Assembly: GCF_021698855.1 (NCBI RefSeq)
Contig: NZ_WWFA01000002.1
Coordinates: 180,799-244,798, forward strand
Reading direction: 5' to 3'
Length of the DNA: 64,000 bases
Source of the DNA: Lactobacillus sp. S2-2
GTDB lineage: Bacteria > Bacillota > Bacilli > Lactobacillales > Lactobacillaceae
The translations under genes were made by a program, and so were the position numbers. How positions within the stretch are numbered: position 1 is the stretch's first letter; the number at the start of each line of letters is the position of its first letter. The notes beneath the pieces are model-generated. The model searched no databases. It was given only the letters and a program-made list of their open reading frames with translations, and was not told the origin of the DNA. Shown here one piece after another: positions 55,711 to 64,000 of the stretch.

Positions 55711-56395
55711 ATTCATCTAACCTTGTAATTGGTATATCAATAATTTCATTTTCTTTTTGTTGACTAATGTTATTTTTTCTTTTCATCTCATCAACTTGTT
55801 GAGGAGATGTAATGTTTCTTTTACTCCAATTCAATAAAATACGATCCATATACTTTAAATTATATACTTGATTTAATACAGACTCTCTCAATGCAAGTTG
55901 AATTAAATCGTAGTTATATTGGTCAATATCAATCCATTGATTAATTGTTTCTATTTCAATTTGTGATAAGTTACGTCCAAATTCACTTTCAATAGATTTA
56001 AATACTGATTTTCTATCATTTAAATTATCACTATATTGATCATCTGTAGTATTTACTTCCTGTTGGCTTTTAGAATTAATTTTTTTTAGTAATTTTATAA
56101 AAGTTAAGTCAAGATTGAAAGAATCATTATAATTTTCTGTTTCTATTTTAATTAATTTTTTTTCAATTAAATCATGCAAAATATTAGATATTTGATCTTC
56201 CTTCATGCCAGTCAAGGTAGATATATCCTTAGGAAGTGGCATTGATATACCTTTATTCTTTAAATAAATAATTTCTAAAAATACTACCAATTCATTATTT
56301 GTCATTCCTATTTTATGATAATTAGTTAGAAGTATATTAGAAATAACTGTATTTCCATATTGATTTTGTAATCTAATAATTTCGCTTTCTTCCAA
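55709..56395 (-). CDS. dnaD: DnaD-like primosome protein
   Basis: A 228-aa protein with an N-terminal winged-helix domain (about 1-100, TNNELVVFLEIIYL) and a C-terminal DnaD (DDBH2) domain (about 133-200, FGRNLSQIEIETINQWI and ESVLNQVYNLKYMDRILLNW). DnaD takes part in replication restart and initiation. TTG 56395 follows AAGAGG. In Bacillus and most lactobacilli aspB and asnS precede dnaD and nth follows it; all three are missing here. Confidence 0.92.
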   Translation of the reverse strand: MEESEIIRLQNQYGNTVISNILLTNYHKIGMTNNELVVFLEIIYLKNKGISMPLPKDISTLTGMKEDQISNILHDLIEKKLIKIETENYNDSFNLDLTFIKLLKKINSKSQQEVNTTDDQYSDNLNDRKSVFKSIESEFGRNLSQIEIETINQWIDIDQYNYDLIQLALRESVLNQVYNLKYMDRILLNWSKRNITSPQQVDEMKRKNNISQQKENEIIDIPITRLDE

Positions 56396-56411
56396 TAATA
56401 ATACCTCTTTT

Positions 56412-56918
56412 CTAAAGATTATTGATGGAGTTTAAAATTGATCCATTATGAAAATCAATAACCACATAATTTAATTTATCGTTACTATTTATAAAAGTAC
56501 TTATCCAAACAGTTTTATTATTAAAAATTGAAATTTCATTTTTTAATATTTTTTTAACTTTATACTTAGAAGCTAATACTTGTTTTATTTGTTTATTATT
56601 AATTCCATTTTTAGTTTCTTCAACTCTTGTATTTCCATTATCTTTATCAATAATTACAAAAATTTGTTTATCTTTATTATTAATTCCTTCTACTGAATAG
56701 TAGGTGTGATATAAATTAGAAGAATAGAAACTTTGATAATCTTTTAAACCTGCTTTACTTTTAGCAATTGAAATTGCTTCATTTTTAGCATTGTTTTGAG
56801 GAGCTTTTGCTTTATGCAAATAAAAGCCCAAAATTAATATTAAAAATATAAACAATGTAACTAGTATATATGTATACCTTTTTGTTTTATTTTTCTTTGG
56901 ACGATAAGATCTATACAT
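56412..56918 (-). CDS. YpmB-like membrane protein (DUF5590/PepSY-like)
   Basis: A 168-aa protein with a basic N-terminus, one membrane helix (about 16-34, YILVTLFIFLILILGFYL) and an extracytoplasmic C-terminal domain with two PepSY-like halves. The segment AISIAKSKAGLKDYQSFYSSN and YYSVEGINNKDKQIFVIID match YpmB. Function is unknown. It lies between dinG and dnaD as in Bacillus, and its start overlaps the end of dinG by 8 bases. Confidence 0.85.
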   Translation of the reverse strand: MYRSYRPKKNKTKRYTYILVTLFIFLILILGFYLHKAKAPQNNAKNEAISIAKSKAGLKDYQSFYSSNLYHTYYSVEGINNKDKQIFVIIDKDNGNTRVEETKNGINNKQIKQVLASKYKVKKILKNEISIFNNKTVWISTFINSNDKLNYVVIDFHNGSILNSINNL

Positions 56919-59733
56919 TTTTTGAATTCTCCTTATTTTTTTTATTAAAAAAGCACTCTACTTCATTCTCAATATCTTTTGTATTAATATCTTTAACAAA
57001 CATTGTTTTGGGCAATGAATTTAAAATCATTTTCCCATATTTTTTTGTAATTACTCGATTATCTAATAAAATGACTGTTCCAAAATCAGAATCATCTCTA
57101 ATTAATCTTCCAATTCCCTGCTTTAATCTAATGATTGCTTTAGGTAGTGAAAGATTATAAAAAGGATTTTTTTTATTTTTTTTAATTAAATTAAATTGAG
57201 CAGAAATAAATGGATTATTAGGAGAATCAAAAGGTAATCGAGGAATTATAATATTTTTTAATGTGCCCTTAGGAATATTAAATCCCTCCCAGAACCTATT
57301 TGATCCAAATAAAATTGCATCCTTATTTTCTAAAAAACGATTCAATAATTTATAATTACTTCCATTTGAACTTGGAGTTATTAAATTTTCAGACTTTAAT
57401 AATTGATTTTCAAAAATATAATTTGTGACTTTCTCAATTAACTTTAAAGAATTAAATAGAACAATTGTAGGATATTGATTTTTATTATGAATATTTGCAA
57501 TATTAGTTGCTAAATATTCAATATACTTCTCATTAGATTCTAATTTATTTTCAGGAGAATCATTAGCAACAAATAATTTCATTTTGTCAGAATAGTCGTA
57601 TCCATCATTTAATTTAAGCATTCTAGAAGTATCACGATTTAAATCTAATTGATCAAATATAAATTGAGATTTTTTTGATGTAAACATTGTAGCACTTGTA
57701 AAAGTAATATTTTCATAATATTTATAAATATTATTTTGAATTATGTCTTTTAAACTAATACTTCCTCCAACTAAATCTAAATGTGATAAATCAAATTTTT
57801 CTGATTTAGATTGTAGCCAAAATATATTATTTTCTGGATTATTAATAATTGAAAACTTTATTTTATCTAAAGATTGTAATTCATTCATAAAATCTTTTGT
57901 ATGTTCGATAAATTGTTTAATTATAAATATTTCTTTTTTACTCCATTTATTTTGTTCATGTTTTATTTTATTATTCAGTTTTAAAAAATCAACAAATATT
58001 TTTTTGAAAGATAAATCAATTTTATTAAAATTAGAAGTATTATTAGATAATTGATTTTTTGTTTCATTTGTATCAAGAATGATTTTATCAGAAGAATTTT
58101 TTCTAATATTAATCGTATTTAAAATACTATTAATCATGTCTTCATAAGTTTTTCTAATATTATTAGCATTATAAATTATTTTATTAACCAGATTTAAATC
58201 ATCATCATCTAATATAACATTTTTAAGATGATGTTCATGATGTTGAAAAATATCATTATTCATTCGACCATTAATTGATTTCAAATTATTTAAATTTTTA
58301 GCTTTTCTTCCTTGTTCTAAAATAACATTATTTAATTGATGAGCTTCATCAATTATCAAATAAGGTTTTTTATCAAAATATTCGCTTAATTTTTTTGAAT
58401 TTGAATATAAATAACTATGATTTAAAATAACAAAATCAGCATATTTTAATTCTTGTCTTTTTCTAAAATTATAATCATATTCATCAAAGTAATTACTTAT
58501 TTTTTTATTTTTTACATTAAAACTTTTAATTTCATCCAAAAAAGGAACATTTTTAGGTAATTTTAATTCAGAAAAATCACCTGTTTCTGTTGATAAAATC
58601 CATATTAAAATTTGAGCTTTTAAAAATTGTTTTTGTTGAGATTTTTCAATTATTTTTAAGCTTTCTTGAAACCTATTTAAATCTAAATAATGATTTATTC
58701 CTTTTTGGATACTAACATTTATATCAAATGGTAATAATTTCTGATAATAATTCCTAATATAATCACTAATTTGACTCTGTAAAGTTATATTTGAAGTGCT
58801 AATTATAACTTTACGGTTTGTATTTAATGCAGTTGTTAATGGTAATAAGTACCCTAATGTTTTACCAATTCCAGTTGGAGCCTCAATAATTAAATTTTTT
58901 GGATTATCAGAATTTAAATTACGATCAATAGAATTCATCATTTTTATTTGTGATTCTCTCCAACTAAATGAATCATCAAAAAACTTTTCTTTTTGTTTTT
59001 TAGTTTTTGGAAATTTAAAATTTTTATTTTCTATATAAATCTTTTTATTATCATTTAATTTTTTGAGAGCTAAATTATTTTTAATAATTAAGTCATTTTT
59101 TAAGTTTCCAGGATTATTTTTTTGATCTTTAAAAATCATTTTAATGAATCGTTCTGTTTCCATCGGTAAATGAAGGTCTAATTTTAATAATTGTTCTAAT
59201 GTTATTAAAGGTACTTCTTCAATTTTATTAATAATTTCAATGAAAATACTTGCTGTAGCCTTAGCATCACTTTCAGAAGAATGAGGATGAAAATGATTAA
59301 TTCCAAAATTTTCGCTCAATTTTTTTAATTGATAACTTTCAAAAGTTGGGAAAAAGATTTGTGATAAGCTAACTGTATCAATTGCTTCATTTTCTAATTT
59401 AGGATATCCAAACCTTTCTAACTCTGCATTTAAAAAAGGAAAATCAAAATTAACATTATGAGCAACAAAAATGCAATTCTTAAGTAATTTATATATTTCA
59501 GCTGCTAATGAATCAAAAGATGGTGCATTTTGAATTTTTTCATTAGTTATCCCTGTTAATTTTGTAATATCATCAGAAATATTTTGATCACAATAAACAA
59601 AAGTAGAGTAATTATCAATTATTTGTTTGTTTTGAATAAAAGTACAACTAAATTGAATAATTGAATCACCATTGTTTACATCAGTTCCGGTTGTTTCCAT
59701 GTCTACAACTGCAAATTTGGATTGCTTATTCAT
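56911..59733 (-). CDS. dinG: DinG-family helicase with N-terminal 3'-5' exonuclease domain
   Basis: A 940-aa protein. The N-terminal DnaQ-like exonuclease has VVDMETTGTDV, AHNVNFDFPFLN and SSESDAKATA. The helicase half has EAPTGIGKTLGYLLPL (Walker A), DEAHQLNNV, FGSNRFWEGFNIPKG and LKQGIGRLIRDDSDFG. No four-cysteine FeS cluster is visible, as usual for the Gram-positive form, which behaves more as a nuclease. I choose ATG 59733, preceded by TTGGTGA, over an upstream ATG at 59766 without a good ribosome binding site. It forms an operon with ypmB and dnaD. Confidence 0.92.
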   Translation of the reverse strand: MNKQSKFAVVDMETTGTDVNNGDSIIQFSCTFIQNKQIIDNYSTFVYCDQNISDDITKLTGITNEKIQNAPSFDSLAAEIYKLLKNCIFVAHNVNFDFPFLNAELERFGYPKLENEAIDTVSLSQIFFPTFESYQLKKLSENFGINHFHPHSSESDAKATASIFIEIINKIEEVPLITLEQLLKLDLHLPMETERFIKMIFKDQKNNPGNLKNDLIIKNNLALKKLNDNKKIYIENKNFKFPKTKKQKEKFFDDSFSWRESQIKMMNSIDRNLNSDNPKNLIIEAPTGIGKTLGYLLPLTTALNTNRKVIISTSNITLQSQISDYIRNYYQKLLPFDINVSIQKGINHYLDLNRFQESLKIIEKSQQKQFLKAQILIWILSTETGDFSELKLPKNVPFLDEIKSFNVKNKKISNYFDEYDYNFRKRQELKYADFVILNHSYLYSNSKKLSEYFDKKPYLIIDEAHQLNNVILEQGRKAKNLNNLKSINGRMNNDIFQHHEHHLKNVILDDDDLNLVNKIIYNANNIRKTYEDMINSILNTINIRKNSSDKIILDTNETKNQLSNNTSNFNKIDLSFKKIFVDFLKLNNKIKHEQNKWSKKEIFIIKQFIEHTKDFMNELQSLDKIKFSIINNPENNIFWLQSKSEKFDLSHLDLVGGSISLKDIIQNNIYKYYENITFTSATMFTSKKSQFIFDQLDLNRDTSRMLKLNDGYDYSDKMKLFVANDSPENKLESNEKYIEYLATNIANIHNKNQYPTIVLFNSLKLIEKVTNYIFENQLLKSENLITPSSNGSNYKLLNRFLENKDAILFGSNRFWEGFNIPKGTLKNIIIPRLPFDSPNNPFISAQFNLIKKNKKNPFYNLSLPKAIIRLKQGIGRLIRDDSDFGTVILLDNRVITKKYGKMILNSLPKTMFVKDINTKDIENEVECFFNKKNKENSKNV

Positions 59734-59885
59734 ACATTTTTCACCAATCTTCATTAATTCGTTCATTTTCTAAACATAATGATACTACAAAATGAATGAT
59801 TTTAATAATTTTTTTAATTAAAATGAAAAATTAAAAAATTAGTCACTTAATATGATAAAATTAAGTTTTAGAAAGTGAGCGATTT

Positions 59886-60827
59886 ATGATGACAAATTTT
59901 GCAATTGGTGAAAGTCATGCAAAAATTATTTTATTTGGTGAACATAGTGCAGTGTATGGAAAAGGTGCAATTACATTACCAATATTTAAACTTAAAGTTA
60001 GCGTTAAATTAACTACTAATTTGAAAAATAATGAAATTGAAAGTGATATTTATAACGGATCTTTAATCAATGCCCCATTAGAATTTAATGGAATCAAATC
60101 ACTTATTTTTCACATGTTTAAAATAAATAATCTAGAAAACTATTTTATTAATATAAAATTTGAAAATAATATTCCAATTGGAAGAGGATTAGGATCTTCA
60201 GCAGCAGTATCTTGTGCAATAATTAAAGCTTTTTATAAATTCTTTAATCTTGACTTAACACATTCTAAATTAATTTCATTAATTAATATTTCAGAACAAA
60301 TAATTCATGGAAACCCAAGTGGTATTGATGCTCAAACTGTTACTTCTGAATCCCCTATCTTTTTTGAAAATAATGAAATTAAAAAAGTTCCCTTTAATTT
60401 TGATGGAGATATTATCATTACTGATACTGAAAAAGTTGGCAGTACTAAAGAAGCTGTTTCAATAGTTAGAAAATTAATTGATAAAAATCCCGAAGAATAC
60501 GAATTAATTAATCAACTTGGTAATATTGTCAAAAATGCAAAAAAATCAATTGATAATAAAAATATTGAAAATATTGGAAATTTAATGAACAAGTCACAAA
60601 ATATTTTAAGTTATTTTGGTATTTCCACGAATGAAATTAATGACATAATTAAAATATCAAACTACAATGGTGCTTTGGGTTCTAAAATAACAGGAAGTGG
60701 TCTTGGCGGCTGTGTTATCTCTTTAAGCAAAGATTCATTCACAACAAAAAAAATTATTAAATCACTACAAAATAATGGATATAAAAAGAACTGGATTCAA
60801 CCATTAAAAGATTTCGAAATGGAGTAA
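59886..60827 (+). CDS. mvk: Mevalonate kinase
   Basis: A 313-aa GHMP kinase, first of four isoprenoid genes. It phosphorylates mevalonate. Motifs are GESHAKIILFGEHSAVYGKG, the ATP-binding PIGRGLGSSAAVSCAI, NPSGIDAQT and the C-terminal KITGSGLGGCVISL. Two adjacent ATGs (59886, 59889) are possible; the first lies behind AAAGTGAG. It overlaps none of its neighbours but is three bases from mvaD. Confidence 0.95.
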   Translation: MMTNFAIGESHAKIILFGEHSAVYGKGAITLPIFKLKVSVKLTTNLKNNEIESDIYNGSLINAPLEFNGIKSLIFHMFKINNLENYFINIKFENNIPIGRGLGSSAAVSCAIIKAFYKFFNLDLTHSKLISLINISEQIIHGNPSGIDAQTVTSESPIFFENNEIKKVPFNFDGDIIITDTEKVGSTKEAVSIVRKLIDKNPEEYELINQLGNIVKNAKKSIDNKNIENIGNLMNKSQNILSYFGISTNEINDIIKISNYNGALGSKITGSGLGGCVISLSKDSFTTKKIIKSLQNNGYKKNWIQPLKDFEME

Positions 60828-60830
60828 ATA

Positions 60831-61811
60831 ATGGATAATAATATTATAGGAAAATCAAAAGTTAGAGCATTTACAAATATTGCTTTAGTTAAATATTGGG
60901 GTAAGAAAAACGAAGGACTTATTTTACCTCAAAATGGTAGTATTTCTTTAACCTTAGATCATTTTTATTCTGAAACAGAAGTAATCTTTGATTCATCACT
61001 TAAAAAAGATGAGATTTATTTTAATAATGAAAGAGTTGAAGATAATAAAATAGTTAATTTTTTAAATATTTTAAGAAATAAAGCAGATAATGATAATTTT
61101 TGTATAGTAAAAACTGTAAACACTGTACCTACATCTGCTGGATTAGCCTCATCATCATCTGGTTTTGCTGCACTAGCTGCTGCAAGTAGTAAAGCAATTG
61201 GAATGAATTTATCAAATATGGAAATATCTAAATTAGCTAGAAGAGGTTCTGGATCAGCAACAAGATCTATTTACGGTGGACTAGTTGAATGGATTCCTGG
61301 CACTAATGATAAAAATTCATATGCACAACCTTTATCTTATGATAAAAAATTAGATTTAAATTTAATCACTGTTATTTTAAACCGTAACGAAAAAAAGATT
61401 TCAAGTAGATATGGTATGAAATCTTCAGTTGAAACTTCTCCTTATTATGATGTATGGATAAAACAAGCCAATGAAGATTTAAAAAATATGAAAATGGCAA
61501 TTAAAAAAAATGATTTTACAAGTTTAGGAAGAATTACTGAAACTAATGCTATGAGAATGCATTCTTTAACCCTCAGTGCAGATCCATCATTTACCTACTT
61601 TAATGAAGACACATTAAAAACTATAAACTTAGTTAAGGACTTGAGAGAACAAGGATTAGAATGCTATTTTACAATTGATGCTGGACCAAACGTAAAAATA
61701 CTCTGTCAAGATAAAAACACCAATAAAATTATGAAAAAATTATTATTACATTTTAAACATAGTGATTTAGTCATTAATCATCCTGGACCTGGTATTCAAT
61801 TTATTTATTAA
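60831..61811 (+). CDS. mvaD: Diphosphomevalonate decarboxylase
   Basis: A 326-aa GHMP-fold enzyme making isopentenyl diphosphate. Features are RAFTNIALVKYWGKKNEGLILP, the phosphate loop TSAGLASSSSGFAALAAA, GSGSATRSIYGGLVEW and the substrate-binding CYFTIDAGPNVKIL. Length is typical. The preceding and following genes are the kinases of the same pathway. Confidence 0.97.
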   Translation: MDNNIIGKSKVRAFTNIALVKYWGKKNEGLILPQNGSISLTLDHFYSETEVIFDSSLKKDEIYFNNERVEDNKIVNFLNILRNKADNDNFCIVKTVNTVPTSAGLASSSSGFAALAAASSKAIGMNLSNMEISKLARRGSGSATRSIYGGLVEWIPGTNDKNSYAQPLSYDKKLDLNLITVILNRNEKKISSRYGMKSSVETSPYYDVWIKQANEDLKNMKMAIKKNDFTSLGRITETNAMRMHSLTLSADPSFTYFNEDTLKTINLVKDLREQGLECYFTIDAGPNVKILCQDKNTNKIMKKLLLHFKHSDLVINHPGPGIQFIY

Positions 61812-61830
61812 TAAAGGAGGAATTAAAATA

Positions 61831-62922
61831 TTGGTTACTGAAAAAGCTCCTGGGAAACTATATATTGCTGGTGAATATGCCGTCGTTGAAAAAGGATATC
61901 CTTCAATTATTGTTGCTCTGGATAGATTTGCATATGTATCAATTTCAGAAAGTGAAAATTATGGAAGCATTTTTTCTAAACAGTATCAAGAAAATTATAC
62001 TTCTTGGACTAGAAATAATGGTGAAATTATTTTTAATAATCGCGATAACCCCTTTCATTATATTATTTCAGCAATTAAAATTTTTGAAACTTTTATCCAA
62101 GAAAATCAAATTAAACTTAAAAACTATCATGTACACGTCAATAGTGAATTAGATAGCCCAAGTGGAAAAAAATATGGACTTGGATCTTCAGCTGCTGTGA
62201 CAGTTGCAACTATAAAAGCTCTCAATAGTTTTTATCAAACTAATTTGACTAAAGAACAACTTTTTAAATTAGCTGCTCTGGCACATTTAGACGTCCAAAG
62301 AAATGGATCACTTGGAGATATTGCAGCAAGTGTTTATGGAGGATGGATTTCCTATAAAAGTTTCGATAAAGAATGGGTAAATGCGGCTAGAAGAAACATG
62401 ACGATTAATGAACTTTTAAATCAAAATTGGCCAAATTTAAATATTTCAAAATTAAAAGCCCCTACTAATTTAAAATTATTGATTGGATGGACACAATCTC
62501 CCTCATCAACTTCTAAACTAGTTGATAAAGTAGAATTAAGTAAATCAAAAAAAAGTGACGATTATCAGAAATTTCTAAAAGAAAGTTTTAATTGTGTTAA
62601 TCAAATCCAAAAGGGATTTGAACTTAATGATTTTGATCTTATTATGAAAAACATTAGTAAAAATAGACAATTATTAACTTCTTTGAGTAAATTTAGTGGA
62701 ATTGAAATAGAAACCCCTAAATTAAAAAAAATGATTGAAATCGCAAATAAATATAATGGAGCTGCAAAAACATCAGGTGCTGGTGGTGGTGATTGTGGAA
62801 TCGTAATTATTGATAAAAATTCATTAATTAGTGATTTAATTAATGAATGGCAAGATAATGATATTGAACTTTTAAATTTAAAAATTCATAATTTAAAGCA
62901 AAAAAATGAGGTCAATAAATGA
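61831..62922 (+). CDS. Phosphomevalonate kinase
   Basis: A 363-aa GHMP kinase that makes diphosphomevalonate. It begins EKAPGKLYIAGEYAVVEKGYPS, has the ATP loop KKYGLGSSAAVTVATIKAL, GSLGDIAASVYGGWI and AKTSGAGGGDCGIVI. The start is TTG 61831 after a perfect AAAGGAGG. The end overlaps fni by four bases. Completes the mevalonate to IPP arm with mvk and mvaD; the symbol pmk or mvaK2 is used for it. Confidence 0.96.
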   Translation: MVTEKAPGKLYIAGEYAVVEKGYPSIIVALDRFAYVSISESENYGSIFSKQYQENYTSWTRNNGEIIFNNRDNPFHYIISAIKIFETFIQENQIKLKNYHVHVNSELDSPSGKKYGLGSSAAVTVATIKALNSFYQTNLTKEQLFKLAALAHLDVQRNGSLGDIAASVYGGWISYKSFDKEWVNAARRNMTINELLNQNWPNLNISKLKAPTNLKLLIGWTQSPSSTSKLVDKVELSKSKKSDDYQKFLKESFNCVNQIQKGFELNDFDLIMKNISKNRQLLTSLSKFSGIEIETPKLKKMIEIANKYNGAAKTSGAGGGDCGIVIIDKNSLISDLINEWQDNDIELLNLKIHNLKQKNEVNK

Positions 62923-63962
62923 TTAATAAACACTCTCACAGAAAAGATGAACATGTATCGCTTGCAATTCATACACAAAATAATAAAAAAAATGATTTTA
63001 ATGAAATTAGATTTGTTCCAAATACCCTTCCAGAAGTTGACTTTAATGAAGTAAATTTAAATACTAATTTTGCAAATATTGATTTTGAATGGCCATTTTA
63101 TATAGAAGCGATGACTGGTGGAAGTGAATACACAAAAAAATTAAATGATAAACTTAGTAGAGTAGCAAAAAGAACTAATATTGCAATGGCATCTGGTAGT
63201 GAAAGTGTTGCTATTAAAGATTCGTCTCTAGCTGATTCTTTTTCAATAATTAGAAAAAATAATCCTAATGGAATTATTTTTTCTAACCTTGGTGCACATC
63301 ATAATATTGATAATATAAAAAAAGCAATTACTCTTTTAAATGCAAATTTAATTGAAATTCACGTTAACTCTGTCCAAGAAATAATAATGCCTGAAGGTGA
63401 TCGCGATTTTCATTGGATTGATAATTTAAAAAAAATTATTAAAGAAATTAATATTCCAATCATTGTAAAAGAAGTTGGGTTTGGAATGGATTATAAATCC
63501 ATTTGTAAATTAAAAGATATTGGAGTTAAATATATTAATATTGGTGGTAATGGTGGAACAAATTTTGCAAAAATTGAAAATGAAAGAAGAACTAAAGATA
63601 AATCGACTGGATTTGAGGAATTATTTGATTGGGGTTTTTCTACAGTAGAATCTCTTCTAGAAACTAAAAAAATAAATGATTCCAGTATGCAATTTGTTGC
63701 TGCTGGTGGAATAAAATCACCTTTAGATGTTATTAAATCTCTTTATTTAGGTGCAGATTTAGTTGGTATTGCTGGATACTTTTTAAACATTTTAATTAAA
63801 GAAGATGAAGATTACTTAGTTGAAGTAATTAAAGAATGGCAAAATCAATTAAAATCTATTTTTACAATTCTTGGTGTGAAAAACATTACTGAACTTAGAA
63901 ATGCTGATGTTATTTATTCTGAAAAAATAATAAATTTTAAAAAACAAAGAAACATTAAATAA
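62919..63962 (+). CDS. fni: Type 2 isopentenyl-diphosphate isomerase
   Basis: A 347-aa FMN- and NADPH-dependent enzyme interconverting IPP and DMAPP. Features: RKDEHVSLA at the N-terminus, FYIEAMTGGSEYTKKLN, MASGSESVAIKD, EIHVNSVQEIIMPEGDRDF (IPP and metal), VKEVGFGMD, and the FMN-binding NIGGNGGTNFAKIE and AAGGIKSPLDV. It is the last gene of the operon, starting at ATG 62919 within the phosphomevalonate kinase stop. Confidence 0.96.
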   Translation: MINKHSHRKDEHVSLAIHTQNNKKNDFNEIRFVPNTLPEVDFNEVNLNTNFANIDFEWPFYIEAMTGGSEYTKKLNDKLSRVAKRTNIAMASGSESVAIKDSSLADSFSIIRKNNPNGIIFSNLGAHHNIDNIKKAITLLNANLIEIHVNSVQEIIMPEGDRDFHWIDNLKKIIKEINIPIIVKEVGFGMDYKSICKLKDIGVKYINIGGNGGTNFAKIENERRTKDKSTGFEELFDWGFSTVESLLETKKINDSSMQFVAAGGIKSPLDVIKSLYLGADLVGIAGYFLNILIKEDEDYLVEVIKEWQNQLKSIFTILGVKNITELRNADVIYSEKIINFKKQRNIK

Positions 63963-64000
63963 TTTAACTGCAATTAATCATAAAAAAACTCTAAAAATGT

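Noticed and set aside
57743..58054. A 103-codon hydrophobic + strand frame opposite dinG
   Set aside because: Antisense to the AT-rich dinG linker region; such frames arise from complementing Lys/Asn/Asp codons.
1..64000. tRNA genes, CRISPR arrays, prophage or complete insertion sequences
   Set aside because: No cloverleaf with GTTCGAATC-type T arm, no regularly spaced direct repeats, and no phage structural or complete transposase genes were seen on reading both strands by eye.

Overview
The window is a strongly AT-rich, densely packed stretch of Firmicutes chromosome, most likely from a member of the Lactobacillaceae. Supporting evidence is the class B RNase P RNA next to gpsB, the recU/pbp1A, dnaD/ypmB/dinG and cmk/rpsA/der/hup neighbourhoods, a complete mevalonate arm (mvk-mvaD-pmk-fni), PyrR, EbsA-like and YozE-like proteins, and strong GGAGG ribosome binding sites with frequent TTG starts. 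The very low GC and apparently eroded loci would suit a small-genome insect- or flower-associated lactobacillus, but the genus is inference only. I see no prophage, CRISPR array, tRNA gene or intact insertion sequence.

Left half (1-37,370), almost all on the + strand: the end of recQ, a LysM membrane protein, cmk, rpsA, der, hup (with a three-hairpin leader), a TPR protein, a decayed tyrosine-recombinase-like gene on the - strand, cca, an ABC-F protein, thyA-dfrA, yozE, rbgA-rnhB-dprA, topA, xerC, an aldose epimerase, plsY (- strand), parE-parC, ppaC, msrB-msrA, and an 11-gene purine operon purEKCSQLFMNHD. The purine operon is preceded by a pair of inverted PurR boxes and a good sigma-A promoter.

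Centre (37,370-37,840): a 470-bp gap bounded by two terminators. It holds a very convincing dif site (37,722-37,749), the XerC/XerD chromosome-dimer resolution site. Gene orientation changes here from mainly + to mainly -, as expected where two replichores meet. The same gap holds an 85-nt long-arm hairpin over a 28-codon ORF and a short transposase-like remnant.

Right half (37,840-63,962), mainly - strand up to 59.7 kb: a DegV/MarR pair, rqcH (+), then a seven-gene operon ebsA-fhs-lspA-rluD-pyrR-carA-carB. The carA-like product has lost the glutaminase Cys, His and Glu. The carB-like product is short (838 aa), lacks the ATP-grasp glycine loop and metal-binding residues of its first half and most of its second half. 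Both reading frames are nevertheless intact. Then come an RNase HI-like gene, a DadA-like oxidase, an RlmL-like methyltransferase, rnpB, gpsB, ypsA, recU-pbp1A (+), dnaD-ypmB-dinG, and the mevalonate operon (+).

Working together: fhs supplies 10-formyl-THF for PurN and PurH; thyA and dfrA form the thymidylate/folate cycle; TopA and ParEC manage topology; XerC acts at dif; GpsB, PBP1a, PlsY and LspA serve the envelope. The most unusual items are the pseudo-CarAB pair beside an intact pyrR, the dif/terminus gap with its hairpin ORF, and the active-site-stripped recombinase homologue.
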